Source of the DNA: Thiothrix winogradskyi
Lineage (GTDB): Bacteria > Pseudomonadota > Gammaproteobacteria > Thiotrichales > Thiotrichaceae
NCBI RefSeq assembly: GCF_021650935.1
Contig: NZ_CP091244.1
Location: 3,472,001 to 3,536,000 of the forward strand
Direction: 5' to 3'
DNA: 64,000 bases
Part shown: in pieces, positions 27,381-37,167 of the stretch
Numbering within the stretch: position 1 is the stretch's first letter
Layout: every line of letters begins with the position of its first letter
Translations under genes and position numbers: made by a program
The notes under the pieces: model-generated
Told to the model about the DNA's origin: nothing
The model's input: only the letters and a program-made list of their open reading frames with translations
Databases searched by the model: none

Positions 27381-29944
27381 CAGAAAAGTTGTTCGGGAAT
27401 TTCTACCCGTTCCGGTGTACGTTGCGGCGCGGGGGCACGCGGTGCTCCACCGTTTTGAGCGGGCTGACGCGGGGCAATATCACGCTCGCTTTTGTACTGG
27501 AAGCCTGCGCCCGAATCCTGCGTATTTTCAGCACGCCGCCGGGGTTTATCTTCTTCAATCCCCAAGTCCAAATCCGCCTCTTTAAGATCAATCGGCTTTT
27601 CCCATTCTTTAGAGGGTTCCCCCTTGAGAACACGGTGCATGAAATCAATCCACATCGGCAGCGCCACATTGGTCGCCGTTTCACCCTCACCTAACTTCGC
27701 CATATCATCGAAACCCACCCACGCGACCGTCACAACGCTGGGCGTGAACCCGCAAAACCAAGCATCTTTTTGGTCATTGGTAGTGCCAGTTTTACCCGCA
27801 ATGTCTTTACGGTTCAAACTACGCCCTGCACGCGCCGCCGTCCCTGACTGGGTAACATCCTGCATCATGCTCACAATCTGGTAGTGTGCCCTATTATTCA
27901 AAATGCGTTTAGCCGCCGGATAAACCCCATTTTCACCTACTTTAGGGCGTTCAACCGCAGCCGTTTCCCAAATGGGTTTGGCGTCATCGGTCGCTTCAGC
28001 AGGCACTGCCGCCTTGCCATCCTTACCCTCATAATCCTTTGCTGCCGGTTCTGTTGATTTGTCTACCTTCTTTTCGACAACACAAACATCCGTTTCACCG
28101 GCACAAATTCTGGGGGAGGTTTCTTCAAACAACACCTGATGGTGACGATCTTCAATCTTGGTAATAAAGTAACTATTGACCTTGTAACCACCGTTCGCAA
28201 ATACCGCGTAAGCCGTTGCCATTTCCATCGGTGTGGTCATTGCCGTGCCTAACGCTAGTGTCAAATTAGGCGGCAAGTTTTCTTTGGGAAAGCCAAACTC
28301 GTGTGCAAAATCAATGGCATAATTGATGCCGATACTACGCAATAACCGGATAGACACCAGATTGCGTGATTTTGCTAATGCTTCGCGCAAGGTAGTCGGA
28401 CCAATGTATCTGCCACCGAAGTTTTCAGGTTTCCAAGTACTCCCCGGAATTTCAATCGGGGCATCATTCACAATACTGGCAGGCGTAAAACCTTTCGACA
28501 AGGCGGCAGCATACACAATCGGCTTAAAACTGGAACCGGGCTGGCGCATGGCCTGCGTCGCCCGATTAAACTTGGAATGCTGAAAATCAAAGCCCCCCAT
28601 AACGGCACGTACTGCGCCATCATTAGGGTCAAGTGACACCAAAGCCCCGCCAACGGTCGGCACTTGGGAAAGCACCCAAGTATTCTTTTCCTTATCTGTC
28701 TGGCGCAAGCGTACAATATCGCCCGGACTCAACACATCACTCACCCGCTTAGGGGAAGCGCCACGGCGATCTTCGGTTTTAAATTCACGCGCCCACTTAA
28801 CCGCATCTAAGGTAAGCGTCACACGGGTTTCACCCAGCAATAATTCCGCACTACTGGCTCCGGCTTGCAGTACCAACGCGGGGTGCAAGTCTCCAAAAAC
28901 GGGGTAAGACGAGAGCTTGTCACGCATCTCGTCCTCATTTTTCAATTCACTCAATGCCAATTTATCTTCAGCACCCCGATAGCCATGCCGTTGGTCATAC
29001 GCCAACAACGATTTGCGCAATGACTCAGCAGCTTCTTTTTGAATAGCAGAATCCAACGTGGTATACACATGATAGCCTTGGGTATACGCATTTGCCTCAC
29101 CGTAGCGCTTCACAATATCCGCACGTACCATTTCAGCGAGATACGGCGCATCCGCATCAATCTCGGTTTTTTTATGGCGTTGCGCAGTATTGGGTTCGTT
29201 GATGGCAGTTTGGTATTCATCTGGGGAAATATGCTTAAATTCCAACATCCGTTTGAGGATGTAATCCCGGCGGATCATCGCGCGTTCAGCGTTAGCCAGC
29301 GGGTTATAACGCGAAGGCGCTTTGGGCAAACCCGCAATCATGGCACTCTGTGCCAAGGTCAGTTCTGCCAACGTCTTGCCGTAGTAAATTTCCGCAGCAG
29401 AAGCAATCCCATACGCACGATTGCCTAAGTAAATTTTGTTGAGGTACAGCTCCAGAATCTGGTTTTTCTCCAGCGTCTGCTCTATTTTAATGGCTAATAA
29501 GGTTTCTTTGAGCTTGCGCTCGAAATTTTTTCCCGAATCCAAGAAGGAATTTCGTGCCAACTGCATGGTAATGGTACTAGCACCCTGACTGGCAGAACCT
29601 GTTGACACCACACTACGCAATGCCCGCAGCACCCCTTTTAGATCAACCCCTTGATGCTCATAAAACCGGGCGTCTTCAATATCCAAGAATGCATACTTCA
29701 GCTTTTCAGGCACATCTTCCAGTTTAACCGGGCGGCTACGGTGTTCGCCGTATTCCGCCAGCAAGGCACCATCACGGGTATAGATACGCAATGGCACTTG
29801 AATATCGATTTTACGTAACTCTGCCTCATCAGGTAACTGGGGGGAATAGTGGGAATAAAGCGCAAACAATCCAATCGCCCCTAACGTGAGGAGCGCAAAA
29901 AAAGCGCCTAAAACAAGCTGAAAGAATTTATAGATGAACCGCAT
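27380..29944 (-). CDS. mrcA: Penicillin-binding protein 1A
   Basis: A bifunctional inner-membrane enzyme that polymerises and cross-links peptidoglycan. One N-terminal membrane helix (about residues 8-30) is followed by the GT51 glycosyltransferase domain with Glu in EDARFYEHQGVD and QGASTITMQLARN. An OB-like insert follows, then the transpeptidase domain with the nucleophile in PGSSFKP, SRN, and KTGTT. It is 854 residues, like E. coli PBP1A (850), with an Arg/Pro/Ala-rich tail. The divergent neighbour pilM is the usual gammaproteobacterial arrangement. Confidence 0.96.
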   Translation of the reverse strand: MRFIYKFFQLVLGAFFALLTLGAIGLFALYSHYSPQLPDEAELRKIDIQVPLRIYTRDGALLAEYGEHRSRPVKLEDVPEKLKYAFLDIEDARFYEHQGVDLKGVLRALRSVVSTGSASQGASTITMQLARNSFLDSGKNFERKLKETLLAIKIEQTLEKNQILELYLNKIYLGNRAYGIASAAEIYYGKTLAELTLAQSAMIAGLPKAPSRYNPLANAERAMIRRDYILKRMLEFKHISPDEYQTAINEPNTAQRHKKTEIDADAPYLAEMVRADIVKRYGEANAYTQGYHVYTTLDSAIQKEAAESLRKSLLAYDQRHGYRGAEDKLALSELKNEDEMRDKLSSYPVFGDLHPALVLQAGASSAELLLGETRVTLTLDAVKWAREFKTEDRRGASPKRVSDVLSPGDIVRLRQTDKEKNTWVLSQVPTVGGALVSLDPNDGAVRAVMGGFDFQHSKFNRATQAMRQPGSSFKPIVYAAALSKGFTPASIVNDAPIEIPGSTWKPENFGGRYIGPTTLREALAKSRNLVSIRLLRSIGINYAIDFAHEFGFPKENLPPNLTLALGTAMTTPMEMATAYAVFANGGYKVNSYFITKIEDRHHQVLFEETSPRICAGETDVCVVEKKVDKSTEPAAKDYEGKDGKAAVPAEATDDAKPIWETAAVERPKVGENGVYPAAKRILNNRAHYQIVSMMQDVTQSGTAARAGRSLNRKDIAGKTGTTNDQKDAWFCGFTPSVVTVAWVGFDDMAKLGEGETATNVALPMWIDFMHRVLKGEPSKEWEKPIDLKEADLDLGIEEDKPRRRAENTQDSGAGFQYKSERDIAPRQPAQNGGAPRAPAPQRTPERVEIPEQLF

Positions 29945-30114
29945 GACTACATTAGACTTTTATTCATTTACGCACGGCTCCCGTTTATCTGAAAGCACGC
30001 CACCCAAGACGAGCAGAGTAGACTATTTTGGGATTCGACGCTACCATTGACTCGAAAATAATTAAAAGATACACCCCATAACGTTTAATAATAACAATAA
30101 CCTCGGAATTGCCT

Positions 30115-31167
30115 GTGTTTTCAATATATCCCCGTAAAGAAAGCTTACTCGGTCTGGACATTAGCTCTTCCGCCATCAAACTGGTGGAAATGACCCGCAA
30201 GGGACGCGACTACCGGATTGAAAGTTACGCCGTTGCCCCGCTACCGGAGGGCGTTGCCAATGAAAAAGACATTGTGGAACCGGAACCGGTGGGCGAAGCC
30301 ATCCGTAAAGCCTTGCGGGATAGCCGCTCCAAGCTAAAACATTGTGCCTTGGCGATTCCGACGTCGATGGCCATTAGCAAAATTATTCCCATGCCCGCCT
30401 CCATCCCTCAAGCAGAGCTGGAAGCACAAATGTCGATGGAAGCCGAGCAACACATCCCCTACCCCATGAACGAGGTCAATTACGACTTTGAAATTCTAGG
30501 ACCGTCCGCCAACTCACCGGAAACCGTGGATGTGTTACTGGCTGCCACCCGCTCAGAAAACGTCGAAGTCCGGGTAGCCGCTGCCGAAATGGCTGGCTTA
30601 ACCGTGGATATTGTCGATACCGAAACCCATGCACTGGAAAAAGTCCTGCGCCATCTGACCAATGAATTGGATCAAAACGATTCGCTGGCAATCGTCGACT
30701 TTGGCGCGACCATGACCGGCATTAGCGTGTTCGAGCGCAGCCGCCTCACGTTTTCCCGCGAACAAGCCTTCGGCGGTCGCCAACTCACCGAAGAAATCAT
30801 GCACCGCTATGGGCTGACTTGGCAGGAAGCGGGCTTGGCCAAAAAAGAAGGCAATTTACCGGAAAACTATGTATCCGAAGTGCTAGAACCGTTTAAAGAC
30901 AATATGGTGCGTCAACTGCACCGTTTCCTTCAGTTTTACTACGCCTCCAGCCAGAAAGACAGTGTGTCACAAATTCTGATTTGCGGCGGTTGCGCCCGTA
31001 TCCCCGGCGTGGACGAACAAATTCAATCCACCATCGGCATTCCGGTCAGGGTCATTAATCCCTTCACGCGGGTTGCCTTGGGGTCGCGTGTCAGCCCGGT
31101 ACGTTTCACCAATGACATGCAAGCCTTGCTGATTGCAGCAGGTCTATCACTGCGAGGGCTGGAATAA
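30115..31167 (+). CDS. pilM: Type IV pilus assembly ATPase-like protein PilM
   Basis: A 350-residue actin-like cytoplasmic protein that binds the PilN tail and couples the pilus alignment complex to the motor. Start blocks LLGLDISSSAIKLVEM and the nucleotide-binding LAIVDFGATMTGISVF are typical. The GTG at 30115 is chosen because CGGAA lies suitably upstream and it reproduces the family N-terminus; a TTG two codons earlier is too near that site. A weak promoter (TTGACT at 30047, TACACC at 30070) may lie in the gap to mrcA. Overlaps pilN as TAATG. Confidence 0.93.
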   Translation: MFSIYPRKESLLGLDISSSAIKLVEMTRKGRDYRIESYAVAPLPEGVANEKDIVEPEPVGEAIRKALRDSRSKLKHCALAIPTSMAISKIIPMPASIPQAELEAQMSMEAEQHIPYPMNEVNYDFEILGPSANSPETVDVLLAATRSENVEVRVAAAEMAGLTVDIVDTETHALEKVLRHLTNELDQNDSLAIVDFGATMTGISVFERSRLTFSREQAFGGRQLTEEIMHRYGLTWQEAGLAKKEGNLPENYVSEVLEPFKDNMVRQLHRFLQFYYASSQKDSVSQILICGGCARIPGVDEQIQSTIGIPVRVINPFTRVALGSRVSPVRFTNDMQALLIAAGLSLRGLE

Positions 31168-31790
31168 TGGCGGGTCTAAATCTCCTTCCTTGGCGTGAAA
31201 AAGCCCGTGAGGAAAAGAAAAAGCAGTTTTTCTCCCTCGTCGGCGGTAGTGCCGCGTTAGCTGCTGCTGCGGTGTTTGGTGCACACCAATACATGCAATA
31301 CGCTATCGAACACCAAGAACAGCGCAACCAGTATTTAAGCACGCAAATTGCCGAACTGGATAAGCAAATCAAAGAAATTGAACAACTCGATGCCACGCGC
31401 CAAGCCTTGCTGGACAGGATGCAAGTGATCGAAGATTTGCAAAGCACCCGCCCGGCCATCGTGCACTTGTTTGATGAAATGGTGAATGCACTTCCCAAAG
31501 GCATGTACCTGCTTTACCTGAAACAAGATGGAACCAAGGTACAACTCGAAGGCAAAGCCGAATCCTACGCACGGGTTTCCAGTTACATGAATCGTCTGGA
31601 TGCCTCACCTTGGCTGAGTTCATCCAACTTAAATGTCATTTCCACCAAAAAAGAAGGCGACAATGAGGAATTGGTACTCAGGGATTTCAAACTGGATGTG
31701 ACCCAATTGCTGCGTCAAACCCAAGACGATGCTGCCAACACACCTCCCGATACCAAAAAACCGGAGAAAAAACAGGAGGGTGGTAAATGA
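31167..31790 (+). CDS. pilN: Type IV pilus inner-membrane protein PilN
   Basis: A 207-residue single-pass protein. The short cytoplasmic start NLLPWREKAREEKKKQF is the PilM-binding motif of the family. A membrane helix (about residues 23-42) and a coiled coil follow, then a ferredoxin-like periplasmic domain. A Lys/Glu-rich tail ends the protein. Start and end overlap its neighbours by 1 and 4 bases, so translation is coupled through the operon. Confidence 0.93.
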   Translation: MAGLNLLPWREKAREEKKKQFFSLVGGSAALAAAAVFGAHQYMQYAIEHQEQRNQYLSTQIAELDKQIKEIEQLDATRQALLDRMQVIEDLQSTRPAIVHLFDEMVNALPKGMYLLYLKQDGTKVQLEGKAESYARVSSYMNRLDASPWLSSSNLNVISTKKEGDNEELVLRDFKLDVTQLLRQTQDDAANTPPDTKKPEKKQEGGK

Positions 31791-32431
31791 ACCTGCATGA
31801 ACTCAACAATCTGGCAGACGATCCCGGTAGCGTCTCTTGGTCAATCAAGTCACTGGCACTAGGGTTCATCATGATCATTATTTTGCTGTTGGGCTACCAA
31901 CTCATTATTGTGGATGAATTGGAAGCACTCGCCAACGTCGAATCAAAAGAACAGCAATTGCGCACTGATCTGGAAACCAAGCAAAAACGTGCCAGCCAAC
32001 TGCCGCAATACCAAGCCCAAATGGAGGAAATGCAACGTTCTTTCAGCGTATTGTTACGCCAATTACCGAGCGACACCGAGATTCCGGGATTAATTCTGGA
32101 TATTTCCGAAAAAGGCTTATCCAACGGCTTGGAATTAGAACTCTTTGAGCCACAAAATGAAGTACACATGGAGTTTTACGCCGAAAAGCCCATCAAAATC
32201 ATTGCAAAAGGCTCATACCGCGAACTCGCAACCTTCGTCAGCGATATTTCCGGGTTATCACGCATTGTGACCATTAACAATATCGACCTCAAACCCGAAG
32301 AAAAAAGTGGGCGCTTACGTTTGGAAGCGACCTTAAAAACTTACCGCTACTTGGAAGACGGTACCGAGGGTGACACCCCTGCCAAACCGAATAATAAGGT
32401 TGCCAGCAGTACCAAGGGGAATAAAGGATGA
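31787..32431 (+). CDS. pilO: Type IV pilus inner-membrane protein PilO
   Basis: A 214-residue partner of PilN. It has a short cytoplasmic part, one membrane helix (about residues 24-45), a periplasmic coiled coil (LEALANVESKEQQLRTDLETK) and a C-terminal pseudo-ferredoxin domain with IKIIAKGSYRELATFVSDIS. The PilN-PilO heterodimer positions the machine in the envelope. It overlaps pilP by ATGA. Confidence 0.93.
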   Translation: MNLHELNNLADDPGSVSWSIKSLALGFIMIIILLLGYQLIIVDELEALANVESKEQQLRTDLETKQKRASQLPQYQAQMEEMQRSFSVLLRQLPSDTEIPGLILDISEKGLSNGLELELFEPQNEVHMEFYAEKPIKIIAKGSYRELATFVSDISGLSRIVTINNIDLKPEEKSGRLRLEATLKTYRYLEDGTEGDTPAKPNNKVASSTKGNKG

Positions 32432-32985
32432 AAATACCAGCAGCCACCCCACTCGTCACCTCCATTAAATTATTGGCAGGTTTTAGCGTAGTATTATCAC
32501 TAACGGCCTGTAATAGTGACATGAGTGATTTGGAACAATACGTACAAAGCGTTAAGGCGAAACCAGCCGCGCCTATTGACCCGATCCCTGAAATCAAACC
32601 CTATGTACGGTTCATTTACCCTGGACACGAACTGAATCCGTTTGATGCCAAAATTCTCGCACCTGATACTGTGGCAGACCCCGGCAGTGCCATTATGCCA
32701 GACCCGAATCGTGTGCCTGAATTTCTGGAAGGTTTTCCGCTGGACAGCCTACGCATGGTTGGCACGCTCAACCAGAATGGCGCATTGTGGGCACTTATCC
32801 GTATCCCGGATGGTGCCATTCACCGCGCTCGCGCAGGCAATTACCTCGGTAAAAATCATGGCAAGATCAACAAAGTTGAAGAAACCAAAGTGACGGTTCA
32901 GGAAGTGGTAGAAAATGGTTTTGGTGGTTTCAAAGAACGGGAAAATGCCATTGCCCTCTCTGACCTTAAAGATGTAAAAAAATAA
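32428..32985 (+). CDS. pilP: Type IV pilus lipoprotein PilP
   Basis: A 185-residue inner-membrane lipoprotein (signal ending SLTAC) that joins PilN/PilO to the secretin PilQ. The N-terminal tether is unstructured and Pro-rich. The C-terminal domain (about residues 95-180) has LDSLRMVGTLNQNGALWALI and the HRARAGNYLGKNHGKI segment conserved in PilP. Pilot function and the order M-N-O-P-Q are standard. Confidence 0.93.
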   Translation: MKIPAATPLVTSIKLLAGFSVVLSLTACNSDMSDLEQYVQSVKAKPAAPIDPIPEIKPYVRFIYPGHELNPFDAKILAPDTVADPGSAIMPDPNRVPEFLEGFPLDSLRMVGTLNQNGALWALIRIPDGAIHRARAGNYLGKNHGKINKVEETKVTVQEVVENGFGGFKERENAIALSDLKDVKK

Positions 32986-33005
32986 TAAACAGGACTAGCA
33001 ACAAA

Positions 33006-35465
33006 ATGAAAACAATAAAGCAAAGTGTTGCTTTGGCAATTCTCATGGCCTGCACCCCTGCCAGCAGCTTGGTTTTTGCAGCCGACAAGCAACTGCAAAA
33101 TATCACGGCACAAGCAGCGGGTAATAAAACGGAAGTCCAATTGCAATTCAGCTCCCCAGTGCAATTGCCCCAAGGTTTTCTCATGGAAAACCCTTCTCGG
33201 CTAGTCTTTGACTTTCCCGCTACCGAAGTTTCGCCCAATACCCGCAGCAAAGCGATTAACTTAGGTCAAGTGCAAACCATTGATGCTGCCAATAATAAAG
33301 GCAAGGCACGGGTAGTGGTACACCTTAACGGCTTGGTTAACCACACTCTAGAATCCCGTGGCAACACCGTTGTCATGTTGTTTGACAATAATGGCAAACC
33401 ACAAACGTCACCCAATGTCCAACGCAGCGGCAAAGCAAGCGCTGATAATTTTACGCCTGCACCAAAAGCCACCCCTGTAGAGACGCAAAATATTGCGCCT
33501 CTACCCCCCACGTTTGTGATCCCACCACAACCACAAACGACAGAAAAAGCACCTATACCGACGCAAAACAAACCCTTGCCGTTACCGGAATTACCCGTTC
33601 CGGCAGCATTACCCAAGGATTACGCTTGGTATACGCCACCTGATGCTGCTGCGCCACCAGCACCGGCTACTACACCCGCACCTGTTAAGCCAGAACCCGC
33701 TGCCCCTAAACCGGTAGTTGCCCCACCGGTTGCGGCAAAACCTGCGCCGTTAGCAACGGTTGCTACGCCAGCACCGCAACCCGTCGTCGCCCCCGTAAAC
33801 AATGGTTCGCAATTACAAGGTGTCGATTTCCGCCGTGAACCGGATGGCAGCGGGCGTGTGATCATTAATCTGCCATCAGCCGATGCTAATGTTAGCGATA
33901 GCAAAAGTGGTAACACCATTACCGTCAATTTGGCGGATGTGGATGTACCTGCCAATTTGCAAAAACGCATGGATGTCATGGATTTCGGCACGCCCGTCAG
34001 CAGCATTGACGTAGCACAACGCAATGACGGCGCACGGATCCGCATTTCCAGCCATGAAGGTTTTGAGCACCGCACCAAGCGCAACGGCAACGAATACACC
34101 GTTTACATCGACAAACTCAAAGTCTCAGCAGAAGAAAAACTCGCCAGCGAACAGAAAAAGAAAACCTTTACCGGCGAAAAACTCTCGCTCAACTTCCAAG
34201 ACATCGAAGTACGGGCGGTGCTGCAATTGCTGGCCGATTTCACCGACAAAAATATCGTCGTTAGTGATACCGTAAGCGGCAATATTACCGTGCGCCTCAA
34301 AGACGTACCGTGGGATCAAGCCCTCGACATCGTGCTCGAATCCAAAAACTTGGCGATGCGTGAAAATGGCAACGTCATCTGGGTCGCGCCTGCTGCCGAA
34401 TTGACCGCAAAGGAACAGCAAGAACTGCAATCCATCAAAGCCAAGCAAGAACTGGAACCCTTGGTAACAGAATACATTGCCATCAACTTTGCCAAAGCCA
34501 GCGAACTATCGGCATTGATTGAAAAGTCCAAAGGCGAAGACAAACAATCCCTGCTCTCCCCACGCGGCAAGGTATCGGTAGACGAACGCACCAATACCCT
34601 GCTGGTGCAAGACACGGCGACGCAAGTCAAAGCCATTCGCGATTTAGTGAAAGCACTGGACGTTCCGGTCGAACAAGTCCTAATCGAATCACGCATCGTC
34701 ATTGCCAACGACACCTTCGGCAAAGAACTCGGTGCACGTTTCGGCGTCACGCCCATGTGGATCAATCAAGACAGCATCGGCATGGGAACCGGACATCTTG
34801 GCGCTGGCACTGACAAGTACTGGGAAAGTGCCACCAAAGCCCTTGCTGACCCAACGGGTAAAAGCACAGTCACTATTCCCGGTCTCAGTGACCGCCTCAG
34901 CGTCAACTTACCTGTCACTGGCGCAATTGGCAGTTACGGCTTCTCTATTTTGAGTAAAGACTTCTTGGTCGATCTCGAACTCTCTGCCTCACAAGCCGAA
35001 AGCAAGAGCGAAACCATTTCCAGTCCACGGGTGATCACCTCCAACCAAACCAAGGCCATCATCGAACAAGGTGTGGAAATTCCTTACTTGCAAGCGTCTT
35101 CCAGCGGTGCTGCGAACGTGGCCTTCAAAAAAGCGGTGCTCAGTCTTGAAGTCACGCCACAAATCACCCCGGACGAACACATTTCAATGGATTTGAAAGT
35201 GAATCAGGACACAGTAGGACAAATCTACGCTGGCGTACCCAGCATCAACACCCGTGAAGTCCAGACCAAAGTATTAGTGGAAAATGGTCAAACGGTAGTA
35301 CTTGGTGGCGTGCATGAGGAAGAAAACCTCAGTGGCACAACCAAAGTTCCAGTATTGGGTGATGTGCCGGTATTAGGCAGACTGTTCCGCACCGACAACA
35401 ACAGCAACAAGAATCGTGAGCTACTGATCTTCGTTACCCCGAAAATTGTGGACGGTAAATCTTAA
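33006..35465 (+). CDS. pilQ: Type IV pilus secretin PilQ
   Basis: An 819-residue outer-membrane pore for the pilus. It has a signal peptide (ending VFA-AD), a first AMIN domain that binds peptidoglycan (about 30-125), a long Pro/Ala-rich linker (150-265), a second AMIN domain (275-370), an STN/N0 region (about 395-460, LNFQDIEVRAVLQLLADFT), an N1 domain, and the secretin core ending QTVVLGGVHEEENLSGTTK and VPVLGDVPVLGRLFR. The linker is longer than usual and rich in Ala-Pro repeats. Confidence 0.95.
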   Translation: MKTIKQSVALAILMACTPASSLVFAADKQLQNITAQAAGNKTEVQLQFSSPVQLPQGFLMENPSRLVFDFPATEVSPNTRSKAINLGQVQTIDAANNKGKARVVVHLNGLVNHTLESRGNTVVMLFDNNGKPQTSPNVQRSGKASADNFTPAPKATPVETQNIAPLPPTFVIPPQPQTTEKAPIPTQNKPLPLPELPVPAALPKDYAWYTPPDAAAPPAPATTPAPVKPEPAAPKPVVAPPVAAKPAPLATVATPAPQPVVAPVNNGSQLQGVDFRREPDGSGRVIINLPSADANVSDSKSGNTITVNLADVDVPANLQKRMDVMDFGTPVSSIDVAQRNDGARIRISSHEGFEHRTKRNGNEYTVYIDKLKVSAEEKLASEQKKKTFTGEKLSLNFQDIEVRAVLQLLADFTDKNIVVSDTVSGNITVRLKDVPWDQALDIVLESKNLAMRENGNVIWVAPAAELTAKEQQELQSIKAKQELEPLVTEYIAINFAKASELSALIEKSKGEDKQSLLSPRGKVSVDERTNTLLVQDTATQVKAIRDLVKALDVPVEQVLIESRIVIANDTFGKELGARFGVTPMWINQDSIGMGTGHLGAGTDKYWESATKALADPTGKSTVTIPGLSDRLSVNLPVTGAIGSYGFSILSKDFLVDLELSASQAESKSETISSPRVITSNQTKAIIEQGVEIPYLQASSSGAANVAFKKAVLSLEVTPQITPDEHISMDLKVNQDTVGQIYAGVPSINTREVQTKVLVENGQTVVLGGVHEEENLSGTTKVPVLGDVPVLGRLFRTDNNSNKNRELLIFVTPKIVDGKS

Positions 35466-35518
35466 TTCAATCCGACAAGCTGCTTGATTCCCGCGCCCAG
35501 TGCTGGCATAAATCCCCC

Positions 35519-36061
35519 ATGCAAAACAGTATCATTCTGGTGGGATTGATGGGCGCGGGAAAATCCACCATAGGCCGACAACTTGCGCGAAAACTGAACC
35601 TAACCTTCTACGATTCCGACAAGGTGATCGAAGAGCGCACGGGTGTCAGCATTCCCACCATCTTTGAGCTTGAAGGAGAAGCTGGCTTTCGTGAGCGCGA
35701 AGAACAAATCATCGCCGAACTCACCGCTATGCCGAATATCTTACTTGCCACGGGCGGCGGCAGTATTTTGCGCGAAACCAACCGCCAACATATCAAAACT
35801 GGCGGCTGTGTCGTCTACTTGAAAGCCTCTGCCGACCAACTCTTTCAACGCATCAAACATGACCGCAGCCGCCCCTTGATGCAAACGGATAATCCCTTGC
35901 AAACCCTGCGCAACTTATTGAAAACCCGCGAACCGTATTATCTGGAAGTCGCTGATTTAGTCGTGCCGACTGGCAAACAAAAAGTGAACGTCATCCTGCG
36001 CGACATTCACAACAAACTCAAACAATTACAGGATGTATCCCATGCAAACGCTCAACCTTGA
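35519..36061 (+). CDS. aroK: Shikimate kinase
   Basis: A 180-residue kinase that converts shikimate to shikimate 3-phosphate in aromatic amino acid synthesis. Walker A is GLMGAGKST. Shikimate-binding residues lie in DSDKVIEERTG, FREREEQII and ATGGGS, and the lid includes DRSRPLM. The aroK-aroB pair after pilQ is the classical gammaproteobacterial order. The end overlaps aroB by 20 bases. Confidence 0.95.
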   Translation: MQNSIILVGLMGAGKSTIGRQLARKLNLTFYDSDKVIEERTGVSIPTIFELEGEAGFREREEQIIAELTAMPNILLATGGGSILRETNRQHIKTGGCVVYLKASADQLFQRIKHDRSRPLMQTDNPLQTLRNLLKTREPYYLEVADLVVPTGKQKVNVILRDIHNKLKQLQDVSHANAQP

Positions 36062-37118
36062 TCTTGGCGACCGCAGTTACCCGATTCACATTGGGCAGGG
36101 CTTGCTGCAACAGACCGAATTAGTCACCCCACACATTCGCGGCAAAAGTGCGGTCGTCGTGTCCAACACCACCGTTGCGCCACTGTATCTGGAAGCCACC
36201 CAGCGTTTACTGAGCGGCTTGAAACATTCTGCGGTGATTTTGCCTGACGGTGAAGAATACAAAAATCTCGACGTACTCAACCAGATTTACACCCACTTGC
36301 TGGAACACAAAGCTGACCGCAAAACCACCCTGATCGCACTCGGTGGCGGGGTAGTCGGTGATATGACGGGTTATGCGGCAGCGAGCTATCAACGCGGGAT
36401 CAATTTCATCCAAATTCCCACCACCTTGCTGGCAATGGTCGATTCCTCAGTGGGTGGCAAAACCGGCGTGAATCATCCACTCGGCAAGAACATGATCGGT
36501 GCCTTCCACCAACCGCAATGCGTGCTGATCGACACCGATAGCCTGAATACGTTGGCAGACCGCGAACTGAGTGCCGGGATTGCGGAAGTGGTGAAATACG
36601 GTCTGATCCGTGATCCTGCCTTCCTGCAATGGCTGGATGCCAATATGGATAAGCTGCTGGCACGTGACCCGGAAGCATTGACCTATGCGATTTTCCGTTC
36701 CTGTGAACACAAAGCGGAAGTGGTAGCGGCAGATGAACGCGAATCCGGGCAACGCGCCTTGCTAAATCTGGGGCATACCTTTGGGCACGCAATTGAAGCG
36801 GCAATGGGTTACGGCAACTGGCTGCACGGCGAAGCAGTCGCCACTGGCATGGTGATGGCTGCGGAACTGTCGCAGCAAATGGGCTGGTTGTCGACCGATG
36901 ACGTGGCTTACACCCGCCACATCCTGCAACGTGCCAAGCTTCCGGTAGACCCGCCAGCACAAATGACGGGCGACGACTTCACCCGTTATATGTCCGTGGA
37001 TAAAAAAGTGCTGGATGGCACCTTGCGCCTCGTTTTGATGAAATCATTGGGCGAATCCATCGTAACGGCGGAATTTGATCCCGACGCCCTCAAGCGGGTG
37101 TTAAACCGAACCCTGTAG
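36042..37118 (+). CDS. aroB: 3-dehydroquinate synthase
   Basis: A 358-residue NAD- and metal-dependent enzyme that makes 3-dehydroquinate from DAHP. NAD-binding residues are in PDGEEYKNLDV and LGGGVVGDMTGYAAA, the substrate region in PTTLLAMVDSSVGGKTGVN, and metal ligands in HTFGHAIEAAMGYGNWLHGEAV. The ATG at 36042 has AGGA 8 bases upstream and lies inside aroK; an ATG three codons earlier is less well placed. Its stop codon TAG is formed by the first bases of a REP-like unit. Confidence 0.95.
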   Translation: MQTLNLDLGDRSYPIHIGQGLLQQTELVTPHIRGKSAVVVSNTTVAPLYLEATQRLLSGLKHSAVILPDGEEYKNLDVLNQIYTHLLEHKADRKTTLIALGGGVVGDMTGYAAASYQRGINFIQIPTTLLAMVDSSVGGKTGVNHPLGKNMIGAFHQPQCVLIDTDSLNTLADRELSAGIAEVVKYGLIRDPAFLQWLDANMDKLLARDPEALTYAIFRSCEHKAEVVAADERESGQRALLNLGHTFGHAIEAAMGYGNWLHGEAVATGMVMAAELSQQMGWLSTDDVAYTRHILQRAKLPVDPPAQMTGDDFTRYMSVDKKVLDGTLRLVLMKSLGESIVTAEFDPDALKRVLNRTL

Positions 37119-37160
37119 GTCGGGCTTCAGCCCGACAAGTCGGACTAAAGTCCGACCTAC
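37115..37160. repeat. REP-like paired palindrome at the aroB 3' end
   Basis: This has the same two 22-base units as at 10131-10183 but in the opposite order and only 2 bases apart: the unit with core GTCGGGCTTCAGCCCGAC (37115-37136), then the one with core GTCGGACTAAAGTCCGAC (37139-37160). The first unit begins inside the aroB stop codon. It lies between convergent genes and could stop transcription on either side. Confidence 0.85.
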
Positions 37161-37167
37161 CAAGGCA

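Noticed and set aside
33430..33810. Ala/Pro-rich region of pilQ considered as a CRISPR-like or tandem repeat
   Set aside because: It is a coding low-complexity linker with no constant repeat unit or spacers.
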